Assembly (NCBI RefSeq): GCF_023973825.1
Contig: NC_090127.1
Location: 248,001 to 312,000 of the forward strand
Source of the DNA: Plasmodium brasilianum
Taxonomy: Eukaryota > Apicomplexa > Aconoidasida > Haemosporida > Plasmodiidae
Direction: 5' to 3'
DNA length: 64,000 nucleotides
How positions within the stretch are numbered: the stretch's first letter is position 1; every line of letters starts with the position of its first letter. Position numbers and translations under genes: made by a program. Positions 39,962 through 52,120 of this stretch are shown here, piece after piece. The notes below the pieces were generated by a model. The model was not told the origin of the DNA, did not search any database, and saw only the letters and a program-made list of their open reading frames with translations.

Positions 39962-42130
39962 TTTTGCTTTTGTGCCTTAATATATATATTTCTACATGTA
40001 CCTTGGTGTATCTTTGCATGTCTCCTTATGTCTATGTATATTTAAATGGGTAAACACCAATAATTCCTTTACATTGACAACATAATATGTTATGTTACGC
40101 ATAATAAAGTATAGAGTTTTCTATATTTCTTTTGAATACTCATTTACAAACATATGTAGATGCGTGTATATATTTTGAAAATCACGTTTGCTTATATGTT
40201 AAAATGGTTTACAGTACGAAATGACCTATTCAAAATTGTTATGTTAAATAAAAAATAATTCAAAATGTTGTGCTGACTACTTGCAATACTGTGCTTCTTT
40301 GTATAATATTAAATGCAACATGAGACACCTTGCCTATTCTTAAAATATCAGAGAAGGCACATAAATTTAATGTTCGGTGTTATAATCGCATATAGTTTTA
40401 TATTTACTACTTATCTTTTTGTCATTCTTTTTTTTCCTATTTTACTTTCAAAAACGTTTATACTTTTGCCGTAACACGTTACTTCGGTACATATATATAT
40501 ATGTATATATATATGCATATGGATATGTAACGCTCATATGAAGATTTTTATAAATAGTTTTAACTCACCCTACGTAATTTTGTTTACGTATAATCAATTA
40601 CACTTAAGCTGCATTTTTATATATTCACTTACACTTTCCTTTTAGACGAAAATTCTAAAAGTAGCGATGGGCATTTAAAACAATTCCTGCTTAAAATATT
40701 TTTTCACTATATTTAAAAACTACAAAAAATGCACGTATCTTTTATAATTAATATGGCAGAATTTGCATATAAATTTGAATGTGATTCAATTTATTAACAG
40801 GAAAAAAAATTATATATTTATATGTACGTATATACATATACACTTAATCCCCGCTTCATCAGAAGTATTTTTACGCAAATAATTTTTTTTTTTTTTTGCA
40901 ATTTATTACACAATATTAACATAGTTTAAAATAAAATGAAGTAAAACAAACAAAATAAAAAAAAAATAAAGTTAAAGTGTGCCATTTTTTTTTTTTGCGT
41001 AAAACTTTTTTATATTAACTGAACTGCAGAAAATGCAATTCCCGCCGAAATTTACCCTATATCGGTTAAAACATGTATGAATTTGTATATACTTTTAGAT
41101 GTATTTTTTTTTTTTTTTTTTCTTTAATGTTACAGAATTATACACTCATTCATTTTATATTAAACAAGAATAGTGAACATTAAAAATATTGTAAATAATT
41201 ATTTTTACAATTTCTTTTATTTTATTTCGTGTTCATTCTATGTACTGATATATGCACATACTTCAGTCCTCTGCTGAAGGAATGTATCAAAGGAACAATT
41301 ATATTTTGAAATAGTAATTTTTTTTAATGATCCAAAATGTACACAATATTCTGGAATACAAAATCGTAAAGTTATTTTTAAATATTTGTGATTCATTAAA
41401 AAAAAATTTTTTTTCATTTGAAGATGATAATACTAAATTATAAGTGGAAATAACAAAAATATAAAAAAATATTGTATTTTGTTTTATTTCTCTTATGTAA
41501 AATTTATGTGAAGATGTATTTGTGCGATGATTGTTTTAATGAAAAAAGAAAATAAGGAGTAGAAGGAAAGGTTTCCAGTAATATAGATATACGAATATTT
41601 GTTTATTATATATACATATGTATGTATATATATGTATGTACATATGCACATATATAAGTATGTACATAATTTCAATGAAAAAACTTGAAAATTAGAAAAA
41701 AGCCATATAATACAAATAGGTTTGCGTATAATGCTTAATAAAAAAAAAAAGACAAGTGATAAATAAAAATGTTGAGTAAACATCTTGAAAAGTAAAAATA
41801 TTAATTTTTTGGTCAAAAAAACTGCATTTAAAAAAAAAAAAAAAAAACTCATATTATCCATATATTTAATGTCATTAGAGTAGATGATATAAAAATTGTG
41901 TGTCATATACTTTAATCATTAGGACTTTAATTTTTTCGATGAGTTAATGCTAATTCTTTTTTAACGATTTCTTACATTTGTAAATAAATCTCTAATTTTG
42001 TTCGTATATATATGAATACATATACTTGTATGTGTTAATTCCTTCCATATACAATTGCACCCGTGATAATCTAATCGTATAGGTATTTCCCCATACACAC
42101 ATATGTATCCAATTTTCCATTGTTGCAAGA
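39962..42130. other. Intergenic region upstream of CAP-H and downstream of ligase I
   Basis: These 2.2 kb lie between two minus-strand genes: the condensin 5' flank and the ligase 3' flank. It contains TA/TG microsatellite near 40490-40520 and 41608-41665, and T or A homopolymers near 40886, 41107 and 41830. One 137-codon frame on the minus strand (41906-41493) is Phe/Tyr/Ile-rich and built on the microsatellite. I do not treat it as a gene. Confidence 0.6.
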
Positions 42131-45100
42131 TTATTCACTTTCACTATCCTCATTGAAATCATTATTTTTATTCTTATTAGACGTAAACTGAGCTTCGTAA
42201 AAGTCAATAATTTGCTGCGTAGTTGTAGCTTGCTCAGCATTTTTATCTTCTCTCAATCTAAGAAATCTAGGGAATCTTAAACCTATTCCCTTATCATCTG
42301 AATAAACCCCAATAGCTGCAGTGTGGACAGGAGATAAGGACAAGTCGGCTGCTTTTACCTCCCATACGTAATGAGCATCAAACCAAACATCTGGGTTTAA
42401 CTTATCTGAAACCTCATAATACGATTTTTTATTAGGTATTATTTTATCATTCAATAAATCATATAACGTATTTAGAATTTCATCACTAAAACCTGTACCT
42501 GCTTTACATACTGTTTGAAAATTCTCTGTTTCTGAATTATAACTAGCTAAAACAAATGCACCATAAACTCCACTCCTTTTTCCTTTTCCATAGTAACCAG
42601 CTATTGGAACTAAATCAACTGAATCAGATAACCCTTCAATATAATCTTTTTTTACCTTTAACCAATTTAGTGATCTTCTAGAAGGCTCATAGGAAGCATT
42701 ATCAAGTAGAGTTTTAACCATTAAACCTTCACAACTATTTTCAATTGCATCTTGTAAAAATATATCAATATCTTCAATATTATTCATTTCAGAGTGTGTT
42801 GCATAGGATAAAATTCCTTCCTTACATTTTAGTAAAGAGTACAAAAGTTTTCTTCTAATTTCTAATGGTTCCTTTATTACTGATACACCATTGCAACAAA
42901 TTAAATCAAAGGGGAATAGACATACTTTTACTTTTATATTTTCAATATCTACATCTTTTCTTTTTCTTGTTGTTAGAACTTGAAAAGGTAATATCTTTTT
43001 ATTTTCTATATCGTACGCTACAACTTCACTATCAATAATACATTCAGTAGCGCCACTTGAAATTTGATCTCTAACTATTTGTATAACATCAGGATACTTT
43101 TCAGTCATAGTTTCTAAATTTCTACTAAATATTTTTATATTATCTTTATCTATATAATGAATTTGTGCTCTTTCCCCATCATATTTATATTCGCATGTGA
43201 ATGTCACATTGTTAAATCTATCTAAAACTTCTTGTATTCCCTTTGTTGGTTTTGCTAACATGGGTTGCACAGGAACTCCTGTTTTGACGGTGCATTTTTT
43301 ACTTAACATATTCATATCATCGCCATTTAATAAATTCTGAATGATAATTTCAATGTTCGGTAATTCACATAAAGCACTTTTAACAGATTTTTCCATACAT
43401 TCAAAAATATCCGAATCGCTATTTACTTCGCAGTACGCTTTTTTTAATTCCTTAAATATTGGTAGAAGACGAGTATCTCCCACTTTTTCTATGTTAAAAA
43501 ATAAATTTGGTTTATTCATTTTCTCATTTCTTAACTTAATTGTTTTAACTAAAGAATAGAAATCAAATTCTTTACCCAAATTTTCTGTTTCCTTCTTTAT
43601 ATTATCAGAAACCTCCTTCTTCTCTATTTTAACATCTTTCCCTTCTCCCTTGATACTATTTTTTTCACTCTCAACTGTATTATCACTATCATCACCTTCT
43701 TCTTCCTTATCCTTTACCTTAGCATTTAACAACTTATCATTCATCAGCTTGCCCTCTCTTATAATTTCATCTGGAATACTGGGACGCGTTAATATAAAAG
43801 CATACGACAGTGCTTGCAACACAGTTGCACTATTTACACCTATTCTTAATCGTTGTTGTAAAAATCGTACAATATATTTCGCTTCAGTGGTTTTTGCGCT
43901 AACTAATAACTTTTTAATTACTTCTCTTTTTTTCTGCTGAGAATTTGAACCACTAAGATTTGGTATGCTTTTTAATTCATTAAATACAAATTGAATAGTT
44001 AAACGAGGTAAAGGAAAAATGGTTCTCATTTTACATGAACAACTTTCCGCTATAATTCCTAAATCTTCTATTTGTTGTAAATCTTTTTTTATACTTGCCT
44101 CTGTCCGACTATATGCTTCTGACATGGTTTTTAAAATCAATGCTTCTCCTACACCTGCTTCTACATTTAAATAATCTGGTGCTACTTTATTTAATGTTAT
44201 ATAAACAGCAGGAATTAAATCATTCGGGCTATAATAAATTAATACTCTAAACACATTTGACAAAATAATTGCTACATTTTTTTTACTACCCGTCCCACTA
44301 CCTTTTAGTTCTTCTATTTGATTAAATGTATTTGTAAGGAACGTAAATAATAAAGAATCTTTAAACTTGTGTTTTTCTTTATCCTTTTCTGATAAATATA
44401 AATTACTTACATCAAAATGAACAGGATTAAACTTGGGGGAGCTCAGATCGTTTATTTTTTCATCTTCATTAACGGCACAGTTAAATAAAGAGCCTTTTTT
44501 TATTTCATTCTCACTTTTTCCCTTTAACTTTTTCGTTTTTGCATGCCCCTCACCGACAATTTTTCTTTTTGTTGATTCTTTTTCTTCATCCTTTACGTTT
44601 GTGTTTTCCTTTTCATGATCATTTGGTTTCTTAGGATTGTATAGACATTTTCTGTAATAAAATTAAGAACATTCAAAATTTTTTATACATGTTTTCATGC
44701 TTATATATGTATACATATATATATACATATACATGCATGTACACATTTCTAATAGATTATATTTCTATTATAGATGTAAAGCAAAAATAGACATCTTAGG
44801 CATTCTCATAAATGCAAGAAAACTTTAATACGTCTACACGTTCTCATACAACGATCAACATTTACGTTATCTACATATTATATCATTTAATGTATGTGAA
44901 CGAATGAAATGTAAAATTTCTTTTTTCTTTTATAACTTAAAATATGCATACAAAAATTCATTATATCTATTTGATGTGTTCTTTCTAAAATTCTTAAAAA
45001 CTTTTACATTAAAATTTATTTTATGATTATACAGCTTTTTCCTTTTTATAAATGGTACTATATAATTATAATCACTTTTCACATATTTTTTAAAATTACA

Positions 45101-45178
45101 AAAAACCATTTTTGTTAAAAACAGTAGCATCAATAATTTCATGTTATCGCAATTTACCCTAGATACATGCATATACAT
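42131..45178 (-). CDS. LIG1: ATP-dependent DNA ligase I, two exons
   Basis: The enzyme seals nicks between Okazaki fragments and in long-patch repair. Exon 1 is 45178-44937 and exon 2 is 44651-42131, 920 residues. The intron is GT-AG and the split codon AA|A gives Lys. Catalytic adenylation motif KYDGER has its Lys at about residue 570. Also visible are the DNA-binding domain (ASIKKDLQQIEDLG, VRFLQQRLRIGVN), motif III-like KIFSRNLETMTEKYP, motif IV EGLMVKTL, motif V LNWLKVKKDY and C-terminal GIGLRFPRFLRLREDK. At the splice the protein reads NEFLYAYF-KK...NPKKP, a PIP-box-like motif (polar-x-x-L-x-x-Y-F) placed as in human LIG1. Before it is a hydrophobic Met-rich stretch (MKLLMLLFLTKMVFC) and a basic tract, which looks like an organelle leader. 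Start choice is uncertain: ATG 45178 or 45142. A start near 44263 would delete the N-terminus and is not an ATG. Confidence 0.92.
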
Positions 45179-45678
45179 TTTTTTACGGTGAAGTGCTGAT
45201 GTGTACTATTAGTTGGAGCATGATAAGTTAATACATCCACAAATAATAATATAAAAATATTACAAGTTAACGAAAACAAGTATATAAGCACATATACATA
45301 TGTATTTATAAAATGCTCATGCGAGCTCCTTAAGTTTTGAGTTATATAATCATGAGAAATAAGAATTTACATTTCATGAGTACATATATAAATATTTATA
45401 TAGATAGATAATACTTTTTTCACTTCTTTCTAAGCATTTTTACATTTTCAAATATTTTATGTCAACACATTTCTTACAATATGCTATGACATTTCTCATA
45501 ATGCTTAAAAACATTTCATATATAATAATGAAATTTTGTATTTATTAAAAACTCACTCCAAAGTTACTTGCTTAAGTGGCTTTTCCATAATTCACAGAAC
45601 TTGAAAAAAAAATAGCCAAATTAATTTCAACTATGGCCCGTAAAAAACAATGAAAAAATAATTTTAAAAGGTTTGTAT

Positions 45679-45724
<46 letters not shown>

Positions 45725-46532
45725 GATATACAATTACGTACATATGCATATAAGAACATATATACATGTAATACATGCTTCAGATTACTTTAACATGTAC
45801 TAGTTGGAAATTTGTTTTTTTAAAAGAGTTAACGAAGATTCTACATCTTCTAATATAATGTAATTAAAAGACCAATAGTTAAAAAAAAAAAAAAAAAAAT
45901 TTACATATTAAAAAAATATAATTATGTGCAAACATTAAAGAATGGGATAGTTCGAATTATATGTGTATACTTATATATATAATATATATATACATATATA
46001 AAAAATACACAAAAATTATACTATGAAATAAGAATAATACAGTACTTAAAAAAATTTTGCTCGTAAATAATTTAAAATTTTTGAAGTTACACAAAAACTA
46101 AAAAAAAAGATTTAAAAGTGCTTTATATTTAAAAGCTTTATTTTAAGGTGCTAAAAAAAAAAAAGAAAACATATATAAAGCAATAAAACATCGAGCACTT
46201 TATGTATCATTAAATACAAAATTATTAAAATAAAAATACAATTTAACTGAAAAAAAAAAAAAAAGAAGAATGATATAAATAAAAATTACTGCAAAAATTA
46301 ACATGATGGTAAAATTCTTCATATTTCTTATTGTAGTACTATTAAAATTGTATGTAATTTTAAATATAATTTTTATTTTAGCTATTTCATAAGTTCACGT
46401 ACCATATATTAAAATTTAACAAAGATAATTTATACTTAAACCGAAAGAAAATGCTTCAAATGAATGTGAACAAAGTATTCATTTATGCGCATATACATAT
46501 GCATATATGTGCATACATAAATACGGATGTTC

Positions 46533-46563
<31 letters not shown>

Positions 46564-46702
46564 CACCAACGTACGAATTCACACGTACTTACACATATAG
46601 ACACACAAATAGACATATAAATGCATATGCACGTATTATTAAGTCAATAATTTCAACTGTAATTTAATGTTTTAGAGAAATTTTCTTCGAAGTAAAGCTC
46701 GA
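45179..46702. other. Intergenic region upstream of ligase I, downstream of MIT2
   Basis: Between two minus-strand genes. It contains a long TA run (45682-45721), a second near 46537-46561, ATA-rich tracts and A homopolymers (about 45881-45899, 46247-46264). No coding exon with splice continuity to a neighbour was found. Confidence 0.6.
45682..45721. repeat. TA dinucleotide microsatellite
   Basis: A nearly uninterrupted (TA)n run of about 40 bases lies some 500 bases upstream of the ligase I start. It is a likely length-polymorphic site. Confidence 0.9.
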
Positions 46703-48473
46703 TTAGATTCGAATACATTTAAAAAAATAAACAGACATTATTACAGTTAATAAACATAAAAAGGTAACTAAACCAGTAACATAAAGAAAAGCAAAATCGT
46801 GTTCTTCTAGCTTTATTTTTAAGTTCATACCAAAAACCCCTGTAAAAAGAAAAAATAAATAGGAAAATTATATCATTATTTTTTATCATTTATACTTGTA
46901 TACATATATATATTATCTGCTACTTAAATATTTGACAAATAACTAAGAATTAATTACACTTACGAGTTTGTCATACGTTTGCTCATTTACTTCTGTGTTA
47001 TATTTACAGTAACTTCATTTATATATATATATGTATGTATATTTATATAACTTTATATGTATATTATCCACACACATGCATTCTACGAGCTTGTAATATA
47101 TATGCACACGTCACTTGGCCTATTTGTCAGGAGCATTTCATCTTATTTTATAAAAAAAGGGGGGTATAGCTATTGTAATGCAGATATGTACCTGTTATTA
47201 GTGTTCCTATGCCAAACCCCGAATTAATTAAACTTATAACTATATCCATTCTTATTAAATTATTCCTGGAAAGTGATAAATCAGAAACAATTTTATTTTC
47301 TAAATTAAGCATTAAATCATATAAATTTTTTAATTGGTCATGTATTTGATGAAGTTCCTGATCGAAATATTCCAGTAGCATTTGTAAATCTTGACTAGTT
47401 GATTCCTTATTTTCCTCATTATTATTAGGATTAAAATAACTCTTAGTTAATTCCATTTTTTTTAAATCACCGTTATTTTCAGATATTTCATGAAAAGCTT
47501 TAATAAAGGAATTTACTTTATTCATTAAGATATTAGTTGGTTCCTTTAAATTGTGTAAATTTGTTAAAATGTCTTGGTAATTGGTAACCTTTAAGGTAAA
47601 TTTAATATCTGCAAAATCTTTACTTAGTAATTTCATTTCCGCTTGTAAATGTTCAATAGCACTCGAAAAAACACATTCTAGGGCACAAAATTCAAAAGGT
47701 CTTTTTTCTATAACCTTTACATCAACTTTATATAAACTTGTATACTTTTTAGAAACATTACATAATTTCTTAATTAAATCATCTCGTATCAAATCTTCCT
47801 TAATAACTAGAAATACACTAGAATGTAAAATGATACAAGTTAAAGGGGGTAAAGATACTAATATGGCGTTTAATCGAGCTTCTATACTTGCAATATTATT
47901 GTTTTCAGCTAATAATTGCTTACAATCACGATAATTTATTAAACCGCTCTTATATTTTACATAATTTACATGACAACATTGTTTTACTCTTTTCAAAAAT
48001 TCTGTACATAAATATTCCCTTATAAAACATTTCCCACCAAATATTTCAATTATAACATGTCTCTTTAATTTACTTAATTGAATTAAGTAATCATTTTCGT
48101 GTAATATCCCTTCTAATTTTAAGTTCGACTCCCTCTTACTATTATCTAGATTAAGATTATTATTATTATTACACAAGGAATTTCTTATTCTAGCTTTTAG
48201 TTCACTATTATCATCGTTTATCGTAAGTCTATCTTTATAAAGAAACGTCCCATTAATTACCGAATTATCTTTTGGGGGGAATATTTCTATATCATCCTTT
48301 GATTTTCCATATCGACTCACTATTTTACTTTTTAAATTATATTCGTATGTATTGTTATCAAAGCTCGTAAGATTTACAAAATCATCTTCATCATTGAAAT
48401 CTAATTCATCGCAGTCGTAATTTCGCTTCAAACAAACTCCATTATCTTTTAGCACAAATGATTCATATGACAT
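46703..48473 (-). CDS. MIT2: MRS2/CorA-family magnesium transporter, two exons
   Basis: Pentameric Mg2+ channels of this family have a long cytosolic or matrix domain, two C-terminal membrane helices and an invariant GMN selectivity loop. Exon 1 is 48473-47192 and exon 2 is 46839-46703, 472 residues. Exon 1 ends in the start of TM1 (DIVISLINSGFGIGTLITG). The split codon G|GG leads into exon 2, which reads VFGMN (GMN at about residues 431-433). TM2 follows (FLYVTGLVTFLCLLTVIMSV), then the short tail KCIRI. The soluble domain shows MRS2-type RRHVIIEIFG-like and ARLNAILVSLPPLTCIIL blocks and a long helix before TM1. Unspliced, exon 1 would stop 14 residues after the donor without GMN. The symbol rests on my memory of the P. 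falciparum gene order (ligase I next to MIT2) and is unverified; the family call does not depend on it. Confidence 0.9.
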
Positions 48474-48474
48474 T

Positions 48475-48580
48475 TTAAAAGAAAAAGGGGAAAAAAAGAA
48501 AAAGAAAAAAAGAAAGAAAAAAAGAAAAAAAAAAGAAAGAAAAAAAGAAAGAAAAAAAGAAAAAAAAAAGAAAGAAGAAA
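48475..48580. repeat. A/G-only purine tract in the MIT2 5' flank
   Basis: About 105 bases contain only A and G on the plus strand, with period-4 to period-8 AAAG-like units. It begins right at the MIT2 start codon side, so the MIT2 transcript's leader would be a long pyrimidine (CT) tract if transcription starts upstream of it. Confidence 0.85.
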
Positions 48581-48596
48581 GATTATTAGAAAAATC

Positions 48597-48692
48597 AACT
48601 AAAAAATTAAGATAAAGATTAAGAGAAAGCTTAGCAGAAATATGAACTAAAAAATTAAGATAAAGATTAAGAGAACGCTTAGCAGAAAAATT
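48597..48692. repeat. 48-bp tandem duplication
   Basis: Two adjacent copies (48597-48644 and 48645-48692) each begin aactaaaaaattaagataaa and include gattaagagaa(a/c)gcttagcag. They differ at a few bases towards the end of the unit. The duplication lies in the MIT2 5' flank just beyond the purine tract. Confidence 0.9.
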
Positions 48693-50763
48693 AACAGAAA
48701 AATTAATAGAAAAAGTAAGGGGTTATAATGATGGTGTAGTAGCTGGGGGAAAAAAAGAAAAGAAAAAAGGGAACAAACACGAAAAATATTTTAATACATT
48801 CATTAAGGAATTAATTTAGCCAAAATGTTTAACAAACACTACGCAAAAATTGTGTAGCCACACATATGTGCATACATGTAAAGTTAAAAGGGTTACTAAA
48901 CTTTATTTTTATATTTTAACACATATCAAATAATGAAGATCATAACTGTCTCACTCAAATGTGCATATACACAATTTTTGTAAGCAAAAAGATTCATTAA
49001 AATGGCTAAAATACATAAATTCAATAATTAAATTAAAACAAAATAGTGCTCTATTTAGAAACAATCTGAATAATGATGTATGTATATGCATATATATATA
49101 AATAGATATAGATACATAGATATATGTGTGTATGTAAATAAATAAATACATATATATATACATTTGCACGAGATTATGGCATCATTTTGTTGCGTTTTAT
49201 CCCTTTTTTATAACATATATTGCAAAATAACTTTTCACATGTTCTTAATATGCATGTGAACACACATAAATATAAGCTAATATGGGAATTACATAAATGT
49301 GCAAAATACAATAATAATTAAAATATCCAAATGTACACCTTTACGCAATGCATTAATATATGGGATACATAAAATTAAATAATGCAGAAACATGCACGGT
49401 AAACTTTAATGCATAGATAATGAAAACGCACAAATATATATAAATCTAAAAGGTGTAAAAATACACAAATTTAAAAATGTACATGATATATAAGCGTGCA
49501 CATACATGTATATACATGATATATAAGTATTCATATATATGTAATACAGCTGTTAAATACAAAAGTTAAACGGATACGCATAACTACCTTTACGATATAT
49601 GCAAGTTATTATTTTATAATATTCATATTTTATTTTTTTAATAATTTTAACGTTCTCTTTTTTTGAGTTCATTTTATTTTGTCAAAAAAATCTGCATATT
49701 TGTAACTGCATATATATATGCATATATGTGTGTAATTAACCAATTTTTTTCTCTTTAGCTGTATTGAATTTTCTATTTTCATTATTTATCACTACATGAA
49801 TAGTAATAATAATGTTAAATAGGGTAAAATAACTACATTTTAAAAAATTATACGAAAATTTGATAGAACAACACTGAATTGTTTTTAATGCAAAGTATTT
49901 TTTTTTTTTTTTAAAAGCCACAATTTCCATATGTATAAACGTTTTTGGAACTTTATATAAATACTTTATTTTTACTTTTTTTTTTTTGCGTTTTTTGTTT
50001 TCTTTAATTTATTTTACTTTATTCACGTTATATTTTTACTTAATTTTTTATTTCTTATTATTTTTTTGTTTTACTTCCTAATTTCTTTGTTTTCAAATTT
50101 TATTTTTTTTCATAATATTGTTTAGCACTCTCAGTAGAACAATTTTTATAAAATTAAATACGTTATTGCGTAACAATTTTAATTAATGAAAAAAAAAAAA
50201 AAAATGAAAGAATGAAATTCTCCAAAATAGCAAAGCATAATAGTATATATTGAAAACAAAAATGAAAAAGAATCAGTAGTCATACAAACTATTTATTTAT
50301 TTTTATATTTATTTATTTGGTTTTTTTGTTTACTTTATTTTATTAAACCGCTTAATTTATGTTCTTTTCTATGATAAATAATTTCATTGCATCATTCCAA
50401 AAGAAAGAAAAATTAAAAAAAAAAAAAAAAATTATAAATATGCGATAATGTGCATATTTACATGTGCAAATTTAAAAAAAGAAAAAGGACATTTTTTAAA
50501 ATTAGATATATTCGTATTCTATGCACGTGATAAAGAATAACTATTGCATCATTTCGCAATTTTTGGCTATTTTTTCACGAATGTTCAATACATTTTAGTT
50601 ATAAAATGTCTGCAAATTTTTTTGGGTGAACTTTTCACTCTACATATAAGTAAAAGACAGATACACACGTAACAACACATACAAAATGTATTATATGTAT
50701 TTAACCTTTTATATGTAAACATATATATGTATATTTGAACGTTCATACAAAAGGTTACATAAA

Positions 50764-51333
50764 ATGAGCAAATATAAAGGTTCCATATTTACCATATTAA
50801 TAAGTAGTTCTTTAGGATGGAACATGAACAGGCTATACAGAAAAAATGAATTGAATATGTACGGAATAAAAAACAATCACGATATAATCGTAGTTAGACA
50901 AGTAAATATTGCCGATAAACAATACAACAGTGATAGTAATAATTACAGCGATAATAATTCCGCTGAAAGTAGTAACTCAGACACTTTAAACGAAAAAGAG
51001 TTGTTAAAGTTTGTGGAACATTTTAGCAATATTAATAAAAAAAACAAAGGCTTTTGTGAAACTAGCATCTTTAAGAATTCTACATTTTCTAATTCAAATA
51101 ATGAACATAATAATGATGAAAGTTTTAATACTTACCTAATTATAGATAAATGGAAAACAAAAAAGGAATTTGAAAAGTCCCAAAAGGAATTTCAAACGCT
51201 ATTTTCAGAAAAAAATAATATATATAGTAAAAAAATGGAAGATATTTATTTCAAATTTGAAATGTACGATAATAATTATGAAACCATTTCGTCAAAAAAT
51301 ATCTTTCAAAAGCTATTTTACATTATTTTTTGA
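50764..51333 (+). CDS. Conserved-looking protein of unknown function, 189 residues
   Basis: A single ORF with no recognised family. Residues 1-20 are mildly hydrophobic (FTILISSSLGW), which could be a weak signal or membrane-anchor segment. Then comes HDIIVVRQVNI, an Asn/Ser/Asp-rich insert (about 57-80), a helical KELLKFVEHFSN and a second strand-helix unit YLIIDKWKTKKEFEKSQKEF. The order strand, helix, strand, helix with a bulky-residue pattern (..WKTKKEFEKSQKEFQTLF) faintly recalls dimeric alpha-beta-barrel (ABM-type) proteins, but this is only a suggestion. In-frame composition and balanced codons differ from the surrounding TA-rich DNA, which supports a real gene. The next gene is convergent at 52121. 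The start at 50764 is the first ATG after stops and long TA flanks. Confidence 0.65.
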   Translation: MSKYKGSIFTILISSSLGWNMNRLYRKNELNMYGIKNNHDIIVVRQVNIADKQYNSDSNNYSDNNSAESSNSDTLNEKELLKFVEHFSNINKKNKGFCETSIFKNSTFSNSNNEHNNDESFNTYLIIDKWKTKKEFEKSQKEFQTLFSEKNNIYSKKMEDIYFKFEMYDNNYETISSKNIFQKLFYIIF

Positions 51334-52120
51334 GCTAATAAATTTGTGTATTCGTTTTACCGCAAAATAAATTCGTACCTTCTACATCTATACGTTACAT
51401 GTATGTACTTATATATATATTATATGTGCGTATGTATAAATTACTAGTTAGCCGTATTTTCTATTTTTCTAATTGCTCAGCTATACAAATTTATTTTTAT
51501 TTCGTAGTTAACAGCGTTACATGTGTATTGTTAATTCCCCTTCATATTTTACAAAATTTTCTTACTATTCCTCGCTGCTTTCATCTTGTTCACTTTGCTT
51601 ATTTTGTTCATTCTGCTAATTTTTATCAATTCGTCCGCATTTCTTCATATCATTTCACGCCATTACTTATGTGTACATGCGCAATTATCAACATTTTTTA
51701 AAGATTTGAAATTTTTAAAACTACGTAATTAAACACAAAAAATTTACAATGAAAGCTCATCTGAAGAACACAAATGAATCAAAATTAAAACGATGCAATA
51801 TAAGCTTAATCACCTTAATAGGAAAAAAAAAAAAAATAATATAAAATAAAATAAGAGTTATTCAATAAGTTCTATTATCCATTATAGACACACAAATGTA
51901 TTTTCTTATGCTTTAAAAAAAAGAACATAAGGGGGAATTAAATGTAAAAAAGTATTAAAATTATCATGTGAAATATTAAATAAAATATAATAAATGAGCA
52001 AATAAATCAAAAAATAACTGAAGACAATAAAAAGAACACCTTTAAAAGTGAAGGTAGGCGTGCAAAATGTTACTCTACATTTTTTTTTTTTTTACATGTT
52101 CATTGTGTTTTTACCACGTT
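51334..52120. other. Convergent intergenic region
   Basis: The 3' flanks of the 189-residue gene (+) and the PUB/UBX gene (-). It is T-rich near 51440-51700 and A-rich near 51820-51860. A 100-codon frame at 51399-51701 has no family likeness and is not called. Confidence 0.6.

Larger units (their letters stand above)
48474..50763. other. Divergent intergenic region between MIT2 and the 189-residue gene
   Basis: These 2.3 kb carry two 5' flanks. Next to the MIT2 start lie a purine tract (48475-48580) and a 48-bp duplication (48597-48692). TA/TG microsatellite occurs near 49076-49163 and 49480-49540, and A homopolymers near 50190 and 50416. A region of T runs spans about 49970-50120. No gene is seen. 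Confidence 0.6.

Noticed and set aside
41493..41906. 137-codon minus-strand ORF
   Set aside because: Phe/Ile/Tyr-rich, built over microsatellite and homopolymers, with no family pattern or splice partner.
44930..45178. Stand-alone 82-codon minus-strand ORF
   Set aside because: It ends at a donor that joins in phase to the ligase I main exon and completes a PIP-box-like motif, so it is ligase exon 1.
45940..45970. GTTCGAAT motif as a possible tRNA B box
   Set aside because: No matching A box or cloverleaf arms are found around it; the context is TA-rich intergenic DNA.
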